From Leptospira kirschneri serovar Cynopteri str. 3522 CT (GTDB lineage: Bacteria; Spirochaetota; Leptospiria; Leptospirales; Leptospiraceae), in contig NZ_AHMN02000022.1 of the NCBI RefSeq assembly GCF_000243695.2, forward strand, positions 1-64,000: a DNA stretch of 64,000 nucleotides, read 5' to 3'. The notes beneath the pieces were generated by a model. It was not told the DNA's origin. It searched no databases and worked only from the letters and a program-made list of their open reading frames with translations. The stretch's first letter is position 1. Every line of letters starts with the position of its first letter. Made by a program: the position numbers and the translations under genes. This document shows, one piece after another, positions 1 to 13,577 of the stretch.

Positions 1-709
1 TTGTGGGTAAGGTTATGGCTCTCTATGAATCGCGTTGGAAACTCAACACAACGCTTTCCTAAGGGTCGCGTTGTGGAGTCAAGTTATTGAAATTAAAGAA
101 ATTGAATGTATAACTATAGTACACAATAACTTGACTGGAGCTGAGAGCCTGTTCCATTGAATCTTTTTTTCAGACTATTGGTGGGATTCGCCCGGTTTTT
201 TTTTATGTCTAATTCACGTTCATAAGAATTTACGGCATTCAATTTTAAAGATCAGTAATTTTCAAAAATGAAGAACTCCGCAAAAATTATAGTATGAAAA
301 AATGGTTAAAAAAACATGAACTCATAAAAAGAAACAAATCTATGGGAACTACTTCATAACTATTTTTGTTAAAAATTTGCAAAATGATTTTAGACGAATT
401 GATTGATTTCTATTCCATTTTAGGAAAATATCTAAAGAAACTTCTATAAAATGAATTTTTTATGATGATAGTCATAAAACAACAAACTCTTCTGAATTAG
501 TGAGCATGATCGTGCAAAAGGATAAAAAGCATGACCCGCAAAATAGGTAAAATTCTAGATTTGAAACCAAAGATTTATCTTAAAATTCAGAACATTTTAT
601 CTAAGATCTAATAAGATTGTTGTTTTAAGATTTTAAATTCGTTTTTTAAGTTTTATATTAGTACTTAATAATTAATAAATTTATTTAAAAAATATATTAG
701 AGAAATTGA
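1..709. other. Intergenic region upstream of thiD, with repeat remnants
   Basis: No credible gene is seen. Bases 1-18 (TTGTGGGTAAGGTTATGG) also occur at 57602-57619 and inverted at 57335-57352. Bases 64-206 are copy A of the two-hairpin element. Around 205-245 there is a fragment of the reverse form of the approximately 90-bp repeat family. The rest, to the thiD start, is very A+T-rich. Confidence 0.6.
64..206 (+). repeat. Two-hairpin interspersed element, copy A
   Basis: Arms AGTCAAGTTATTG (77-89) and CAATAACTTGACT (124-136) are perfect inverse complements with a 34-base loop. The segment AGCTGAGAGCC follows, then GGGATTCGCCCGG running into a T-run, which resembles an intrinsic terminator. 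The second hairpin is degraded compared with copy B at 3932-4093. The outer end seen in copies B and C (ATCGATCCCTTTCGCGTTA, read on the other strand) is missing here and is replaced by GGTCGCGTTGTGG. Confidence 0.7.
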
Positions 710-1531
<822 letters not shown>

Positions 1532-1954
1532 AGTTACTTTCAAAACATTTTAAAAAATAAGACATGTAGTTCATTAATCATGAAAGAACATTCAAAATCA
1601 ATAAACTATTTTAATAAAGTATAACCATCAGGACTTAATGTTCGTATTTTACTATTCGTAAGTATGAAAATAGAATTAAAAATTAACGGTCGATTTTGTA
1701 AAGATCCAGAAGTTTTCAAAAACTGCGTCTAATTTGAAATTGTCAGCTTTTTTGAAGAAAATTCCGCATTCTAACTTTTAAACTAAACATAATATTAATT
1801 TTATACATTTGAATAGTATCAGAACTTACCAAAAGATAATAACCGAATTTGTTTAAGAACTCTATAAAATCTAAAAATTCTTGATTAGAATTATCAGATA
1901 AAATCATTGTTTGACGACTAACATCACAACAAATGATCTTATAGAAGTTCCAAT
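1532..1954. other. Intergenic gap between convergent thiD and the DUF885 gene
   Basis: A+T-rich gap of about 420 bases between convergent genes. No coding region, strong terminator hairpin or clear full repeat copy was recognised; only short stretches resemble the interspersed repeats found elsewhere in the window. Confidence 0.5.
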
Positions 1955-3778
1955 TTATTTTTTTTCCTGGTTGTTTAACAATTCATCTTGTATAAGTTTT
2001 TCTAAAATACTCAGTGGTAGAGAACCATTGTCCAAAACCACTGAATGAAATTCTCGAATATCAAAAGTTTCCTTTTTACGAGTCTTTACTTTCTCTCTGA
2101 GTTCTAAAATTTTCAACATTCCGAGTTTATAAGAACAAGCCTGGCCAGGATAAACTATATATCTTTCTATTTCTGCGGTTACGTCTTTTGGAGCCATTCC
2201 AGTATTTTGTATCATATAAGAGATCGCGTGTTCCCTACTCCACCTTTTATAGTGTAGACCTGTATCGACTACGAGTCTAACCGCACGGAACAATTCCGCT
2301 TGAAGTCTTCCTAAATCCGAATATGGATCTTGAAAAAAATCGTAGTCTTTTGCAAGTCGTTCCGCATATAAGGCCCAACCTTCTACATAAGCTGTAAACG
2401 TAATTGTATTTCTAAAACGAGGAAGGTTTTTTAATTCCTGCATGATTGCAATCTGTAAATGATGTCCAGGAATTGTTTCGTGATACGTCAATGTTTTCAT
2501 ACCAAATTTAGGAATTTCCTTTGTATCTCGAAGATTTGCATAAAAAACACCTGGTCGAGAACCGTCTAACGCTGGTTCGTCGTAATACGCTCCCGGTGCG
2601 GTTTTCTCTTTAAAGACTGGAATTCTTTCTACTTCAACCCTACTTTTCGGCATTCTGAAAAACAAAGGTTTCGTTTTTTCTTCAGAGTGTTTTAGAATTT
2701 TATTATATTCTTCTAAAGCCTGAAGTTTACCTTCTTCGTTGTCAGGAAATAAAAATTTAGAATCCTTTCTAAGTTCAGACATAGCAATTGGAATAGGCTT
2801 ATTTTTTCCGATCTTTTTCAAAATTATTTTCATTTCGTTTTGAATTCTAGAAACTTCGGATAATCCTATATTATGAATTTCTTCCGGAGTCAATTCGGTC
2901 GTAGTATGTTTTTTTAATTCGTGAATATAATAAAGATCTCCGTCCGGAAGTTTCCAAACTCCAGCCCTCGAATCTGCGTGTCCTTTTTGTTCTAAAAAAA
3001 GAATTAGTAATTTTGAATATGCAGGATATACTTTCGATTCAATCGATTGTTTGACTCGTTCTAAAGAACGATTCTGAAAATCCAAGGAAACCGAATCGAT
3101 CTTTTTTATTTTCTTTTCAAATGTCGTATAAAGAAGATTTTCCTTTGCCGGAACCGTTACAAACCCATTGACCTCCGAGATCAATCGATCTAAAATAAAA
3201 TTGGGTGGTAGAATACCATTTTTATCCCTAAATAAAATTCCTTCTATAAGTTGATCTATCTTTTTGGGAACAGCTTCCAATCTTGCGATGTAATCTTCTA
3301 CATCTTGAGAAGATGTGACAGGATGTTGTGTAGCTAAAAAAGTAGGGAGCTGATTTTGAACTCCAAATAGTTGATTTGCTGGATAATCGTGAAATAAAAA
3401 TCTTTCACCGGAAATTTTTAAACGAAGAGACCATTCTAGAATTTCAAAAGAAAGTAGTTCTTGTCCTGATAAATCTTCTTTTCCATAAGATAAAAGAATT
3501 TCCAGATTCTTTTTTGTTTTTTCTAAGTCTTGTTCTTGTTTTTCGATCGATATATCGGTAAGTTTTTTTTGATAACTTCCAATTCCAAAACGATTCAGAA
3601 TTCCAAGAGAAGTTAAATATTCCGGATCTTCTAAAATTGATTCCCAAAAAATTTTTTCATAGAATAACCCAAGTGTAATAGGTTTAAAAAAAATCGTATG
3701 TAAAATCAGAGTAAACGTTAAGGAAAATAAGATTAAAATTCCAAATAGAATCTTTTTAAAAACAGAAAATTTTGACAT
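1955..3778 (-). CDS. DUF885 family membrane-anchored putative metallohydrolase
   Basis: The hallmark [10 protein letters not shown] motif (HExxGHH type) lies in the C-terminal half, followed by a downstream helix containing [14 protein letters not shown], the pattern of the DUF885 family related to zinc carboxypeptidases. An N-terminal hydrophobic segment ([18 protein letters not shown]) predicts a signal anchor, so the catalytic domain is likely outside the inner membrane. The frame is open further upstream to a TTG at 3856, but the ATG at 3778 places the hydrophobic segment at the N terminus and is preferred; neither start has a clear ribosome site. The substrate is unknown. It is convergent with thiD. 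Confidence 0.8.
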   Translation of the reverse strand: MSKFSVFKKILFGILILFSLTFTLILHTIFFKPITLGLFYEKIFWESILEDPEYLTSLGILNRFGIGSYQKKLTDISIEKQEQDLEKTKKNLEILLSYGKEDLSGQELLSFEILEWSLRLKISGERFLFHDYPANQLFGVQNQLPTFLATQHPVTSSQDVEDYIARLEAVPKKIDQLIEGILFRDKNGILPPNFILDRLISEVNGFVTVPAKENLLYTTFEKKIKKIDSVSLDFQNRSLERVKQSIESKVYPAYSKLLILFLEQKGHADSRAGVWKLPDGDLYYIHELKKHTTTELTPEEIHNIGLSEVSRIQNEMKIILKKIGKNKPIPIAMSELRKDSKFLFPDNEEGKLQALEEYNKILKHSEEKTKPLFFRMPKSRVEVERIPVFKEKTAPGAYYDEPALDGSRPGVFYANLRDTKEIPKFGMKTLTYHETIPGHHLQIAIMQELKNLPRFRNTITFTAYVEGWALYAERLAKDYDFFQDPYSDLGRLQAELFRAVRLVVDTGLHYKRWSREHAISYMIQNTGMAPKDVTAEIERYIVYPGQACSYKLGMLKILELREKVKTRKKETFDIREFHSVVLDNGSLPLSILEKLIQDELLNNQEKK

Positions 3779-3931
3779 AGTAAAAACAGAATTCGCAAAG
3801 TCCGAGAATATGAAAGTTCTATTTTTAGAAACCTTTATAAAATCGAAAAACACCAAAACTCAAATTTTTACTTTTTCCGAATAAAAACACATTACTCAAA
3901 CAACAATTCTAAATTATTATTTAACTTGAAT

Positions 3932-4093
3932 TAACGCGAAAGGGATCGATGCGGAGTCAAGTTATTGAAATTAAAGAAATTGAATGTATAACTATAGCAT
4001 ACAATAACTTGACTGAAGCTGAGAGCCCGGTCCCGCCTGTTTCATTGAATCTTTTTTTACAGACTATTGGCGGGATTCGCCCGGTTTTTTTTA
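3932..4093 (+). repeat. Two-hairpin interspersed element, copy B (most complete in this orientation)
   Basis: It begins TTAACGCGAAAGGGATCGAT. Arms AGTCAAGTTATTG (3955-3967) and CAATAACTTGACT (4002-4014) pair perfectly, followed by AGCTGAGAGCCCGG and a second inverted repeat CCCGCC/GGCGGG. It ends GATTCGCCCGG plus eight T. It lies between the divergent start of the DUF885 gene and the 3' end of the zinc-ribbon gene. A 60-codon open frame crosses it but is not considered a gene. Confidence 0.75.
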
Positions 4094-4135
4094 TGTCTAT
4101 TCACTTTATTTATTACTTTAGTAATAAATAATTTT

Positions 4136-4660
4136 CTAAACTAAAGGAAGGATGACCAAAAAAATAAAGGAAATCAACAAAGTCCAGATTCCTGCGGAAG
4201 ACAAAGAAAACCAAAGAGAGTTTTGCCATCGGATCAAAGGAACGGCAACAAATAAAATCATTCCGAAATAGGAAAAATAAGGGGAACGATCATAAAGACG
4301 TTTTTGCCATTCTATAAATCCTTCCTTAAAATCCTTTACATCTCCTCGAAATTTCAGATCTAAGATCAATTCTCCGATCCAACCAGAGATAGAAAATACG
4401 AAAGTCCACACAAAGAATAAAATCGATACCAAAAACGGAATTTTTTCGAAACGAGTCAAAATATGAACCACGAGTAGAAGCAGACTCAAAATAGGTAAGA
4501 TCGGATAGAGAATTTTAGTTCTCAAAAATTTACTTTCGGCAATATAACGAAAAAAAGATGTTGAGTTTGAAGATTGAAAAGATCCGCAAAATAAACATTG
4601 GATAGATTCCGCTAAGATATGCGTACCGCAATTCCTGCAGAATCGTTTTTCGTTCTCCAT
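4136..4660 (-). CDS. Zinc-ribbon plus transmembrane protein of unknown function
   Basis: The N terminus carries a compact zinc ribbon (CRNCG at residues 8-12 and CLFCG at about 23-27). It is followed by about four hydrophobic segments (around 50-65, 75-90, 125-140 and 150-172), predicting a small integral membrane protein with a cytosolic zinc ribbon. The family is not recognised more specifically. It lies 24 bases downstream of the VKOR-DsbA gene on the same strand, so the two may be co-transcribed. No strong ribosome site precedes the ATG. Confidence 0.65.
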   Translation of the reverse strand: MENEKRFCRNCGTHILAESIQCLFCGSFQSSNSTSFFRYIAESKFLRTKILYPILPILSLLLLVVHILTRFEKIPFLVSILFFVWTFVFSISGWIGELILDLKFRGDVKDFKEGFIEWQKRLYDRSPYFSYFGMILFVAVPLIRWQNSLWFSLSSAGIWTLLISFIFLVILPLV

Positions 4661-4684
4661 ACTTTCTAAAATAAAAGATCAACT

Positions 4685-5899
4685 CTAATTGATAAGTTGC
4701 CGAATCAGTTGATGCAAAAAATCAACGTTAGGCGTTCCACTTTTTGGAAGAGGTTTGTTGTTAATGAACAAGGTAGGAGTCGAATTGATTTTCAGTTTTT
4801 CGGCCTCGTCTACTTCACGATTGATCTGATTTCTAATTTTTATAGAACTCATACAAGATCTAAACTGATCCATATTCAGACCGTTTTTTTCAGCGAGACG
4901 AGTAACGGTTACCGCAGTGTGCATCACTCCGGCTTCGTTATCATCGTAAAGACCGGTATAAACCGGATAAAACTTTTTCTGCTCATTGGCACAAAGCGCC
5001 GCGCTCGCAGCCACACAAGAACTCGCTTCGGGAGCCTTTCTTCCTACAAGACGATTACAATTTCCATCTAAAGGAAAATTTTTATAAGCGACTTTAATAA
5101 TTCCATTATACTCGCTTAAGAAAGATTTTAAAATCTTACTCGTATGCATACAATGACCACAATTAAAGTCTGCGTATTTTACAATTGTAATCGGTGCATT
5201 TGGATCGCCTACAACTGGAACGTCTTTCAAATCGATGGAAACCGCTGGAGTTGTTCCAAATTCTTTCAATTGTTCCGAAATAGACTTTTCTCCATTGGCA
5301 GTTCCGGATACAAGTCTTGCTCCATTCGTAGAAATTTTTCCTCCGTAAAGACCGAGAACAAAAAAGGAAAGTATAACGATAATAAAATTGAAAAAATTTC
5401 CGTTTAAAGAGTTTAAAACGGCTCCAACCGATTTATCCGAAAGAGATTTAAATGCGGAAAAATTTACGGCGAGAAGTAGAATCGTCACCACATACGTTGC
5501 AACACAAAGACCGCATAACGCTTTAATTACTCCAACGGAAAGTAAAAATAATCCTAAGTCAGCAGTAAGGCCGAGAATTAAAACATAAAACGCTAATCTA
5601 AGATTTGCTTCTGCAGATTCTTTTTTGATTTCCGACAATACAAAAAGAAAACCTACAAAACCATAAAATAGAAAACCAAACAAAGCAATCGGAATATCTC
5701 CTAAACCAGGGACGTTTCGAATTGCAGAATAAGCGCTTTCGGAAACCTTATCGCAAGAACCGGATTCGCTCAGTGTGTTGCAAATTGTTTCTCCTATTGA
5801 GCTAGGATCGCCGTAATATTTTTGGATGAGTAAAAAAGAAAAAATCAGCCCTAACACGGAAAGTATGATCGATATTTTATTTTTAGAAAATTGATTCAT
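4685..5899 (-). CDS. VKOR-thioredoxin fusion (disulfide bond formation protein)
   Basis: Predicted single-polypeptide oxidative folding system. The N-terminal half is a four- to five-helix vitamin K epoxide reductase domain with the expected cysteines: Cys40, Cys49 in SGSC, and the CGLC pair at about 129-132, plus the conserved Ser after SCDKV. A further membrane segment at about 171-185 leads to a periplasmic DsbA-like thioredoxin domain with CGHC at 247-250 and a cis-Pro region (STPTLF). VKOR would pass electrons from the DsbA-like domain to quinone, replacing DsbB. At 404 residues it matches the fusions known from several bacteria. It is the likely first gene of a pair with the zinc-ribbon gene. 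Confidence 0.88.
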   Translation of the reverse strand: MNQFSKNKISIILSVLGLIFSFLLIQKYYGDPSSIGETICNTLSESGSCDKVSESAYSAIRNVPGLGDIPIALFGFLFYGFVGFLFVLSEIKKESAEANLRLAFYVLILGLTADLGLFLLSVGVIKALCGLCVATYVVTILLLAVNFSAFKSLSDKSVGAVLNSLNGNFFNFIIVILSFFVLGLYGGKISTNGARLVSGTANGEKSISEQLKEFGTTPAVSIDLKDVPVVGDPNAPITIVKYADFNCGHCMHTSKILKSFLSEYNGIIKVAYKNFPLDGNCNRLVGRKAPEASSCVAASAALCANEQKKFYPVYTGLYDDNEAGVMHTAVTVTRLAEKNGLNMDQFRSCMSSIKIRNQINREVDEAEKLKINSTPTLFINNKPLPKSGTPNVDFLHQLIRQLIN

Positions 5900-5988
5900 G
5901 AATATCCCAGATCTTGTAAGATAGATTTACCTTTATGTATGGTTCCTTTTCAGATGGAAAGAAAAATCCAATTCTATTTTTTGTTTCC

Positions 5989-6710
5989 TTAAATAGAAGA
6001 AATCGCTTCAGCGAGATCCAACTTCCCTTCGTATAAAGCTTTTCCAGTGATCACTCCGTAGAGAGGAATTTTAGTTTTGAGAGAAGAAAGATCCATCAAA
6101 TCCTTGAGAGATGCAATTCCACCGGAAGCAATCACTTGAAACGGATAAGAATTTAATATTTCTCTATATGCTTCCAGGTTCGGACCTGCGAGTGTTCCGT
6201 CTTGAGCAATATCCGTAAAAACAATATGTTCAATTCCTGCTTTTACAAGCCGTTCTAATAAATCTCTGTAATGAATACCAGAATCTTCTTCCCAACCTGC
6301 AATTTTTACAATCCCGTCTCTTGCATCAACTGCGACCACAACTCTTTCTTTTCCGTAGTTATCGAGTGCGTATTTCAAAAGATCCGGATTTGTAACGGCG
6401 GCGGTTCCAAGAATAAAACGATTGATTCCTATTTTATCGTAATATGACAGTTTTTCTTTATCACGAATTCCACCACCTAACTGCACTTTGAGGGAAGTAG
6501 TCTCTCGGATTTTCAAAATAGAACGTTCATTGATACCGAGCTGATTTCTAGCGCCGTTCAAATCTACAAGATGAAGCAAAGTAGCCCCATTCTTAGCAAA
6601 ACTTTCTGCAAGTTTCCAAGGTTCGGAAGAATAGATTTTTTTTTCTTCGTAGTTTCCCTTAAATAAACGAACCGCACAATTATCAAATAGATCTATAGCA
6701 GGAATTACAA

Positions 6711-6714
<4 letters not shown>
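5989..6714 (-). CDS. hisA: ProFAR isomerase
   Basis: 1-(5-phosphoribosyl)-5-[(5-phosphoribosylamino)methylideneamino]imidazole-4-carboxamide isomerase, a TIM-barrel enzyme of histidine synthesis. The catalytic Asp8 sits in IPAIDLF, the second acidic residue is Asp130 in VAVDARDG, and the phosphate-binding TDIAQDGT is at 167-174. At 241 residues it has normal length. It is the last gene of the overlapping hisB-hisH-hisA operon; its ATG overlaps the hisH stop by four bases, indicating translational coupling. The HisF partner is not in the window. Confidence 0.96.
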
Positions 6715-7960
<1,246 letters not shown>

Positions 7961-8031
7961 TGAATTCCAAAATAATGGATGACGGAAAAGCCAAACCTAT
8001 CGAAATTGTAGGAGCAATTTCTCACTATAAA

Positions 8032-8117
<86 letters not shown>

Positions 8118-8129
8118 AAAATAAAATCA

Positions 8130-8900
8130 TTAATTTATTATTTTTCCAATAGTAGCAGAAAGCGTTGCAACTCCCAACATGCCAGCTAAAATCCAACGAG
8201 TTTGAACAGAGATAGTTTTGTGAATATCTACAATGGACTTTTGTAATTCTAAAAAATCGGTTTTTGTTTCTGCTCTAAGTTCTGCAATTTCAGTTTTTAA
8301 CTCTGTTTTAAGGTCTGCAATTTCAGTTTTTAACTCTGTTCTAAGGTCTGCAATTTCAATTTTTAATTCTGCTCTAAGTTCTGCAATTTCGGTTTTTAAC
8401 TCTGTTCTAAGATTAGCGATTTCGGTTTTTAATTCTGCTCTAAGATTAGCAATTTCGGTTTTTAACTCTGCTCTAAGATTAGCAATTTCGGTTTCTAAAT
8501 CAGAATAAAAATCTCCAAGTTCCTTTCTAATTTTAGCCGTTTCCATTTCGAATTCAAATTGAAGCTTTAGAATTTTAGAATTTACTTCACTGAAATTTAT
8601 TTTCATTTCGGCACGAAGATCTAAAATTTCTCCTTGAAGGTTCACAATTTTAATAGCCACTTCATAACGAAGCTTTTCAATTTCTCCCGATAGAGTCGTT
8701 TTTACCTGTCTTATTACAAAATCTACCTGCGAGATCTCGGACTTTAAAAAAGCTTCATACTGTTGGAAACTAATTTCAAGAGTCGCATTCTTTGAGGCAG
8801 TCAATGCTTCTTCTAAAAAAGCCAAAAATTGATCCCTTCCTTCAGGACCCAATATCTCTTCCATTTGATTCGGAATTTTATGGATTAAGTCCAGCAGCAT
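8130..8900 (-). CDS. Hendecad-repeat coiled-coil protein with C-terminal membrane segment
   Basis: 256 residues, mostly predicted coiled coil. Residues 135-219 are about eight near-identical 11-residue units of the type [11 protein letters not shown], an 11/3 coiled-coil period. The N-terminal 60 residues ([20 protein letters not shown]...) look globular and the C terminus ([19 protein letters not shown], about 236-254) is a membrane anchor. The layout resembles DUF1640/CCDC90-type proteins, but identity is not certain. The ATG has a good site (AAAGGAG). The gene ends 12 bases past tRNA-Leu, convergent with it. Confidence 0.75.
   Translation of the reverse strand: MLLDLIHKIPNQMEEILGPEGRDQFLAFLEEALTASKNATLEISFQQYEAFLKSEISQVDFVIRQVKTTLSGEIEKLRYEVAIKIVNLQGEILDLRAEMKINFSEVNSKILKLQFEFEMETAKIRKELGDFYSDLETEIANLRAELKTEIANLRAELKTEIANLRTELKTEIAELRAELKIEIADLRTELKTEIADLKTELKTEIAELRAETKTDFLELQKSIVDIHKTISVQTRWILAGMLGVATLSATIGKIIN
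8244..8498 (-). repeat. 33-bp tandem repeats inside the coiled-coil gene
   Basis: About eight imperfect 33-base units encode the 11-residue coiled-coil repeats. Unit length is a multiple of three, so gain or loss of units would keep the frame and only change rod length. Confidence 0.85.
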
Positions 8901-9062
8901 AATTTACTCCTTTACTTGATTGAGATTCAAGCGATTTTTTCTCTGCTAGTACAGTTCTTGAAATGGAAGAAACGGATTTTAAATAGTTTAGGATTTAGTA
9001 AAATTTCTTTAAAAAATTTTTATTTTTCTAAAAAATTAAAAAAATATTGAAATTTTAATATT

Positions 9063-9155
9063 AGAATTGTTGAAAAATTCCATAATGCAAAATTACTTCC
9101 ATTATCCATTTCAATACAACTAAAACATATGGAGAATTAATTTTTCAAAAACTCT
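9063..9155. repeat. MITE-like inverted-repeat element, copy 1 (93 bp)
   Basis: The left end AGAATTGTTGAAAAATTCC is the imperfect inverse of the right end TTAATTTTTCAAAAACTCT. Related copies are at 37553-37642 and 56615-56715, with half copies at 18744 and 34252. No coding capacity. Confidence 0.65.
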
Positions 9156-9290
9156 ATTTTATTATGAATTGAAAATCTCATTTTATAAAGCCGAAGTTTC
9201 ACCAAAGCTATATAATAAATCACTTATAATTCTGAGCTAAATCCAAGTGGTTGGTTTAAAATTTAAAAAATATCTTATTGTCTATAAGTT

Positions 9291-9374
9291 ACTAATTTCT
9301 ATAAAATTGAGTACCGTTAATTTTATCGCAGAACATTATTTTAATGTAAAATATTAAGTATTTAATCTGAGAGT
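9291..9374 (+). repeat. Approximately 90-bp interspersed repeat, copy 1
   Basis: Starts near TCTATAAAATTGAGTACCG, passes through TTTTATCGCA and TGTAAAATATTAAGTATT, and ends near CTGAGAGTA. It matches the order of blocks seen at 34043-34138 and 34550-34638. Confidence 0.6.
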
Positions 9375-10152
9375 AGAATCTTTTCTAAGGTTTTATTACG
9401 AAAGCGCATAAAAGTGAATCGTGGATTTTACGAAGATGTAGAAGCTATTCATTGTGGTATTTTAAAATTTATAACTTTTTTAAGTGAGATACTACATTTT
9501 AACCTTTACTGATAAAATTATATAACAAATTTCTGATGTTTGAGATTCGAACGGATCCTTGTAATAAAAACTCTCAATGCTTTATTAGATAGTCTGAATA
9601 AAATAAACTCATAGTACTATTTTTATATATTTTTGCAATAAGCGTAGGAACTCATACAAAAATCATTAAAATTTTGAAATGAGTTATAGGTTATTATTTT
9701 CAAATTTTAATATGAATTTCAAATAACTCTTGGAGTAAAACTTGAAAACAATTACTCAGAACTGATATCAGAGTTTGTTTCAAAACCTCAAAGAATTTTA
9801 CGCGATAATTCCTTAAAAATTTTTAATCAAATGCAGTATGCAGTAGTTCCTACATTTTTATGAAACTCAATGCATCGTTTCTATGGTCGCTCGAAGTAAC
9901 TAAAGCGTCTCACTCCCCATGGGTCGTTTGACAAGTCGCATTTGGCAATTTGCGAACTTTCAAGCAGTTCTCTAATGTCGTTAAATTTTCGTAGTAGTTC
10001 CTACATTGGACGGTTTTGGGACAAGTCCATCATAAAATATCCAGCATTTTGCATTGAAATAGGATTTTTTAAAAAGAATTTATAATGTTCAATTTTTGAG
10101 ACCGTTCCAAAGCTATAGGTTTCTTTAAAAATTTTGGTTCTTTTAGAATTTT

Positions 10153-10353
10153 ATGGAAGCTTTTGGACAAACTCTTTATAGATTCTATAAAAAATTCATC
10201 CAACGGAATCAAACCGATTGGTTTTTAATGAAACAAAATCCTGAGTTAATTGCAATCGATTGGGAAAATAATTTAAAAATATCAGAAAACGTTTCCATGA
10301 TTCCTCTCAATTTAATCTGGATCCGACCGAAAATAAAATTATCTCTAGAATAA
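10153..10353 (+). CDS. Short hypothetical protein or gene remnant
   Basis: 66-codon open frame with ordinary-looking amino-acid content (Trp and Pro rich, for example QTDWFLMKQNPELIAIDWEN), unlike the shadow frames around it. It has no recognisable family, no clear ribosome site and sits in a repeat-rich gap just upstream of the rhomboid gene. It could be a decayed fragment of a larger gene. Treat as tentative. Confidence 0.3.
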   Translation: MEAFGQTLYRFYKKFIQRNQTDWFLMKQNPELIAIDWENNLKISENVSMIPLNLIWIRPKIKLSLE

Positions 10354-10493
10354 TCGTGGAAATTACGGACGCGATTCTACATTACTGGATTCGGGAATAA
10401 AGGATAGGGAATTTTAAAATAGAATGATTATCGAGTTAAAAATCATTTTAAAATCATATCTAATTCGTCATTTCTCGAGAGGACAAAAACGCT

Positions 10494-11162
<669 letters not shown>

Positions 11163-11340
11163 AGTTTAACTGTTGATTTGATAATTTTCAAATCGATAGT
11201 TAAACAACTTTGAATATTCGATCAATACTTAATTTATAGATCCGAGTAAAAACAGAAATAAACCTCATATTATTCAGAACTACATAATAAAAAACCTATC
11301 CAGTAGTTTACACTTCAATAATATAAATTCAGCAAAAAAT

Positions 11341-11480
11341 AAGGGCGAATCCGGCTTGCCATTAGGCAGCCGGACCGGGCTCTCAGCTCTGGTTAATAAA
11401 TTGCATGAAAGAAACGTAATACAGAATTTCGTTTTTAATTACAATTTATTAACCCCGCATCGATCCCTTTCGCGTTAATT
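11341..11480 (-). repeat. Two-hairpin interspersed element, copy C (reverse)
   Basis: Arms GGTTAATAAATTG (11391-11403) and CAATTTATTAACC (11442-11454) are perfect inverse complements, although their sequence differs from copies A and B. The second hairpin is CCGGCTTGCC/GGCAGCCGG (11351-11372). The outer end ATCGATCCCTTTCGCGTTA closes it at 11459-11477. Confidence 0.75.
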
Positions 11481-11620
11481 TGAACTATAAAATTTTTTAA
11501 CAACTCTCATATTAAAAGAAACATTGAAAATTTCACAGCCAAATCTAGATTCCTATATGTTTAGCCCGCCAACCTCTTTATAAAAGTTTACTTCTTACGC
11601 CAAACTTGTGTTAGTATTAC

Positions 11621-11714
11621 TACTAATCTTATAAAATTGAATACCGTAAATTTTTATTGCAAAAACCTGTTTTAAAGCAAAATATGAATACTTTGTTATA
11701 TAGTTCTGAGTAAC
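11621..11714 (+). repeat. Approximately 90-bp interspersed repeat, copy 2
   Basis: Contains ATAAAATTGAATACCGTAAA, TTATTGCAAAAACCTGTTTT, GCAAAATATGAATACTT and TTATATAGTTCTGAGTAA in the conserved order. Confidence 0.65.
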
Positions 11715-11860
11715 ACAAAGTATTGGAGATTCTGTTATATAATTCTGAGCAATATGAGTCGATTATACTTCACGATCAAATTCCTAAAATAAAGAACCAA
11801 GATAAAAATGATTGTCAACAAGGAAAAAATATTAGCCCTTGTAGGAAAACCGGAGAATGA

Positions 11861-12295
11861 ATGAGCAAACACGGCTTTTTTCAGATTACCCAAAAACTTT
11901 TCCTAAGAAAAGGAGACGAACTTTTAATTCTCAGAGATCGCAAATCCGGTTTAGGAGATCTTCCCGGCGGAAGAATGAATGAGGATGAATTCTTTGAAGA
12001 CTGGAGTCTTAGCATGCAACGCGAGATCGAAGAAGAATTAGGTTCGCAAGTACAAATTAGAGTTTCTCCAAAACCATTGTTCATTCACAAACACAGAGTC
12101 AACGAAGGAAATTTTCCTTGTATCATTATCGCTTATCACGCGGATTATCTAGGAGGGAACATTATTCTCTCCGATGAACACGATTATATCACATGGGAAA
12201 AAGTTCAAACCTACGAACCGAGTCCCTTATTTACCGAATATATGCTCGACGCAGTAAATCTATATCTCAAGGAATACGCTTCTTTAGTGCATTAG
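11861..12295 (+). CDS. Nudix hydrolase
   Basis: 144-residue cytosolic hydrolase of nucleoside-diphosphate-linked compounds. The Nudix signature is readable in [20 protein letters not shown] followed by REIEEELGS: the E-x7-REUxEExGU part is intact, but there are eight rather than five residues between the Gly and the first Glu, a three-residue insertion. The substrate cannot be deduced. It lies 11 bases upstream of the nitrilase-like gene on the same strand, so an operon is likely. Confidence 0.88.
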   Translation: MSKHGFFQITQKLFLRKGDELLILRDRKSGLGDLPGGRMNEDEFFEDWSLSMQREIEEELGSQVQIRVSPKPLFIHKHRVNEGNFPCIIIAYHADYLGGNIILSDEHDYITWEKVQTYEPSPLFTEYMLDAVNLYLKEYASLVH

Positions 12296-12306
12296 AAAAA
12301 AAGAAT

Positions 12307-13338
<1,032 letters not shown>

Positions 13339-13577
13339 TTTAAAATATTTTTATATAAAAGAATTATAAATTTACTAAAATCTAATATTTCTAATTTACT
13401 AAAATTTTAAATAAAACAGCCTTCACATTGATTTTTGAACTTATTGCAAAACTTAAGGATTACGAAAAATTGGTGCTGGATAACTATTAGAAAATTCGCA
13501 AACATTCAATTTGAGTTCCTACATTTTTGAAAACTAAAGCGTCTCACATCGATCCCTTTCGCGTTACTGAACTTATG

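Larger units (their letters stand above)
8901..10152. other. Repeat-rich 1.25-kb intergenic region
   Basis: No convincing gene. It holds a MITE-like element (9063-9155), a copy of the approximately 90-bp repeat (9291-9374), an element ending GCAGTAGTTCCTAC (9771-9853), a piece reading CTAAAGCGTCTCAC (about 9899-9913) that recurs at 13538-13551, and a reverse-oriented approximately 90-bp repeat (10031-10100). Confidence 0.6.
11163..11860. other. Intergenic region with two repeat families
   Basis: About 700 bases without a gene. It contains copy C of the two-hairpin element in reverse orientation (11341-11480), a full approximately 90-bp repeat (11621-11714), and directly after it a second copy of that repeat's 3' end (GTTATATAATTCTGAGCAA, about 11732-11751). 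Confidence 0.6.

Noticed and set aside
130..160. GCTGAGAG motif upstream of thiD, resembling the start of a TPP riboswitch
   Set aside because: The same segment occurs in every copy of the two-hairpin element, including copies far from thiamine genes, and the later conserved TPP elements (CCTGATCTGG type) are missing. It ends more than 500 bases before thiD.
3949..4131. 60-codon open frame on the plus strand
   Set aside because: It lies wholly inside copy B of the two-hairpin repeat; composition and lack of a ribosome site argue against a gene.
4697..5588. Plus-strand frames opposite the VKOR-DsbA gene
   Set aside because: They are shadows; no ribosome sites or family features, and the minus-strand gene is certain.
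8233..8508. 91-codon frame antisense to the coiled-coil gene
   Set aside because: Repeat content is simply the inverse of the 33-bp coding repeats.
11341..11480. Integron attC-like appearance of the two-hairpin element (GCGAATCCGGCTTGCC)
   Set aside because: No integrase, no cassette array and no RYYYAAC/GTTRRRY pair with the right spacing; the element occurs as scattered singles.
12193..12306. Upstream extension of the nitrilase-like gene
   Set aside because: It overlaps the Nudix gene in another frame; the ATG at 12307 places the hydrophobic segment at the N terminus.
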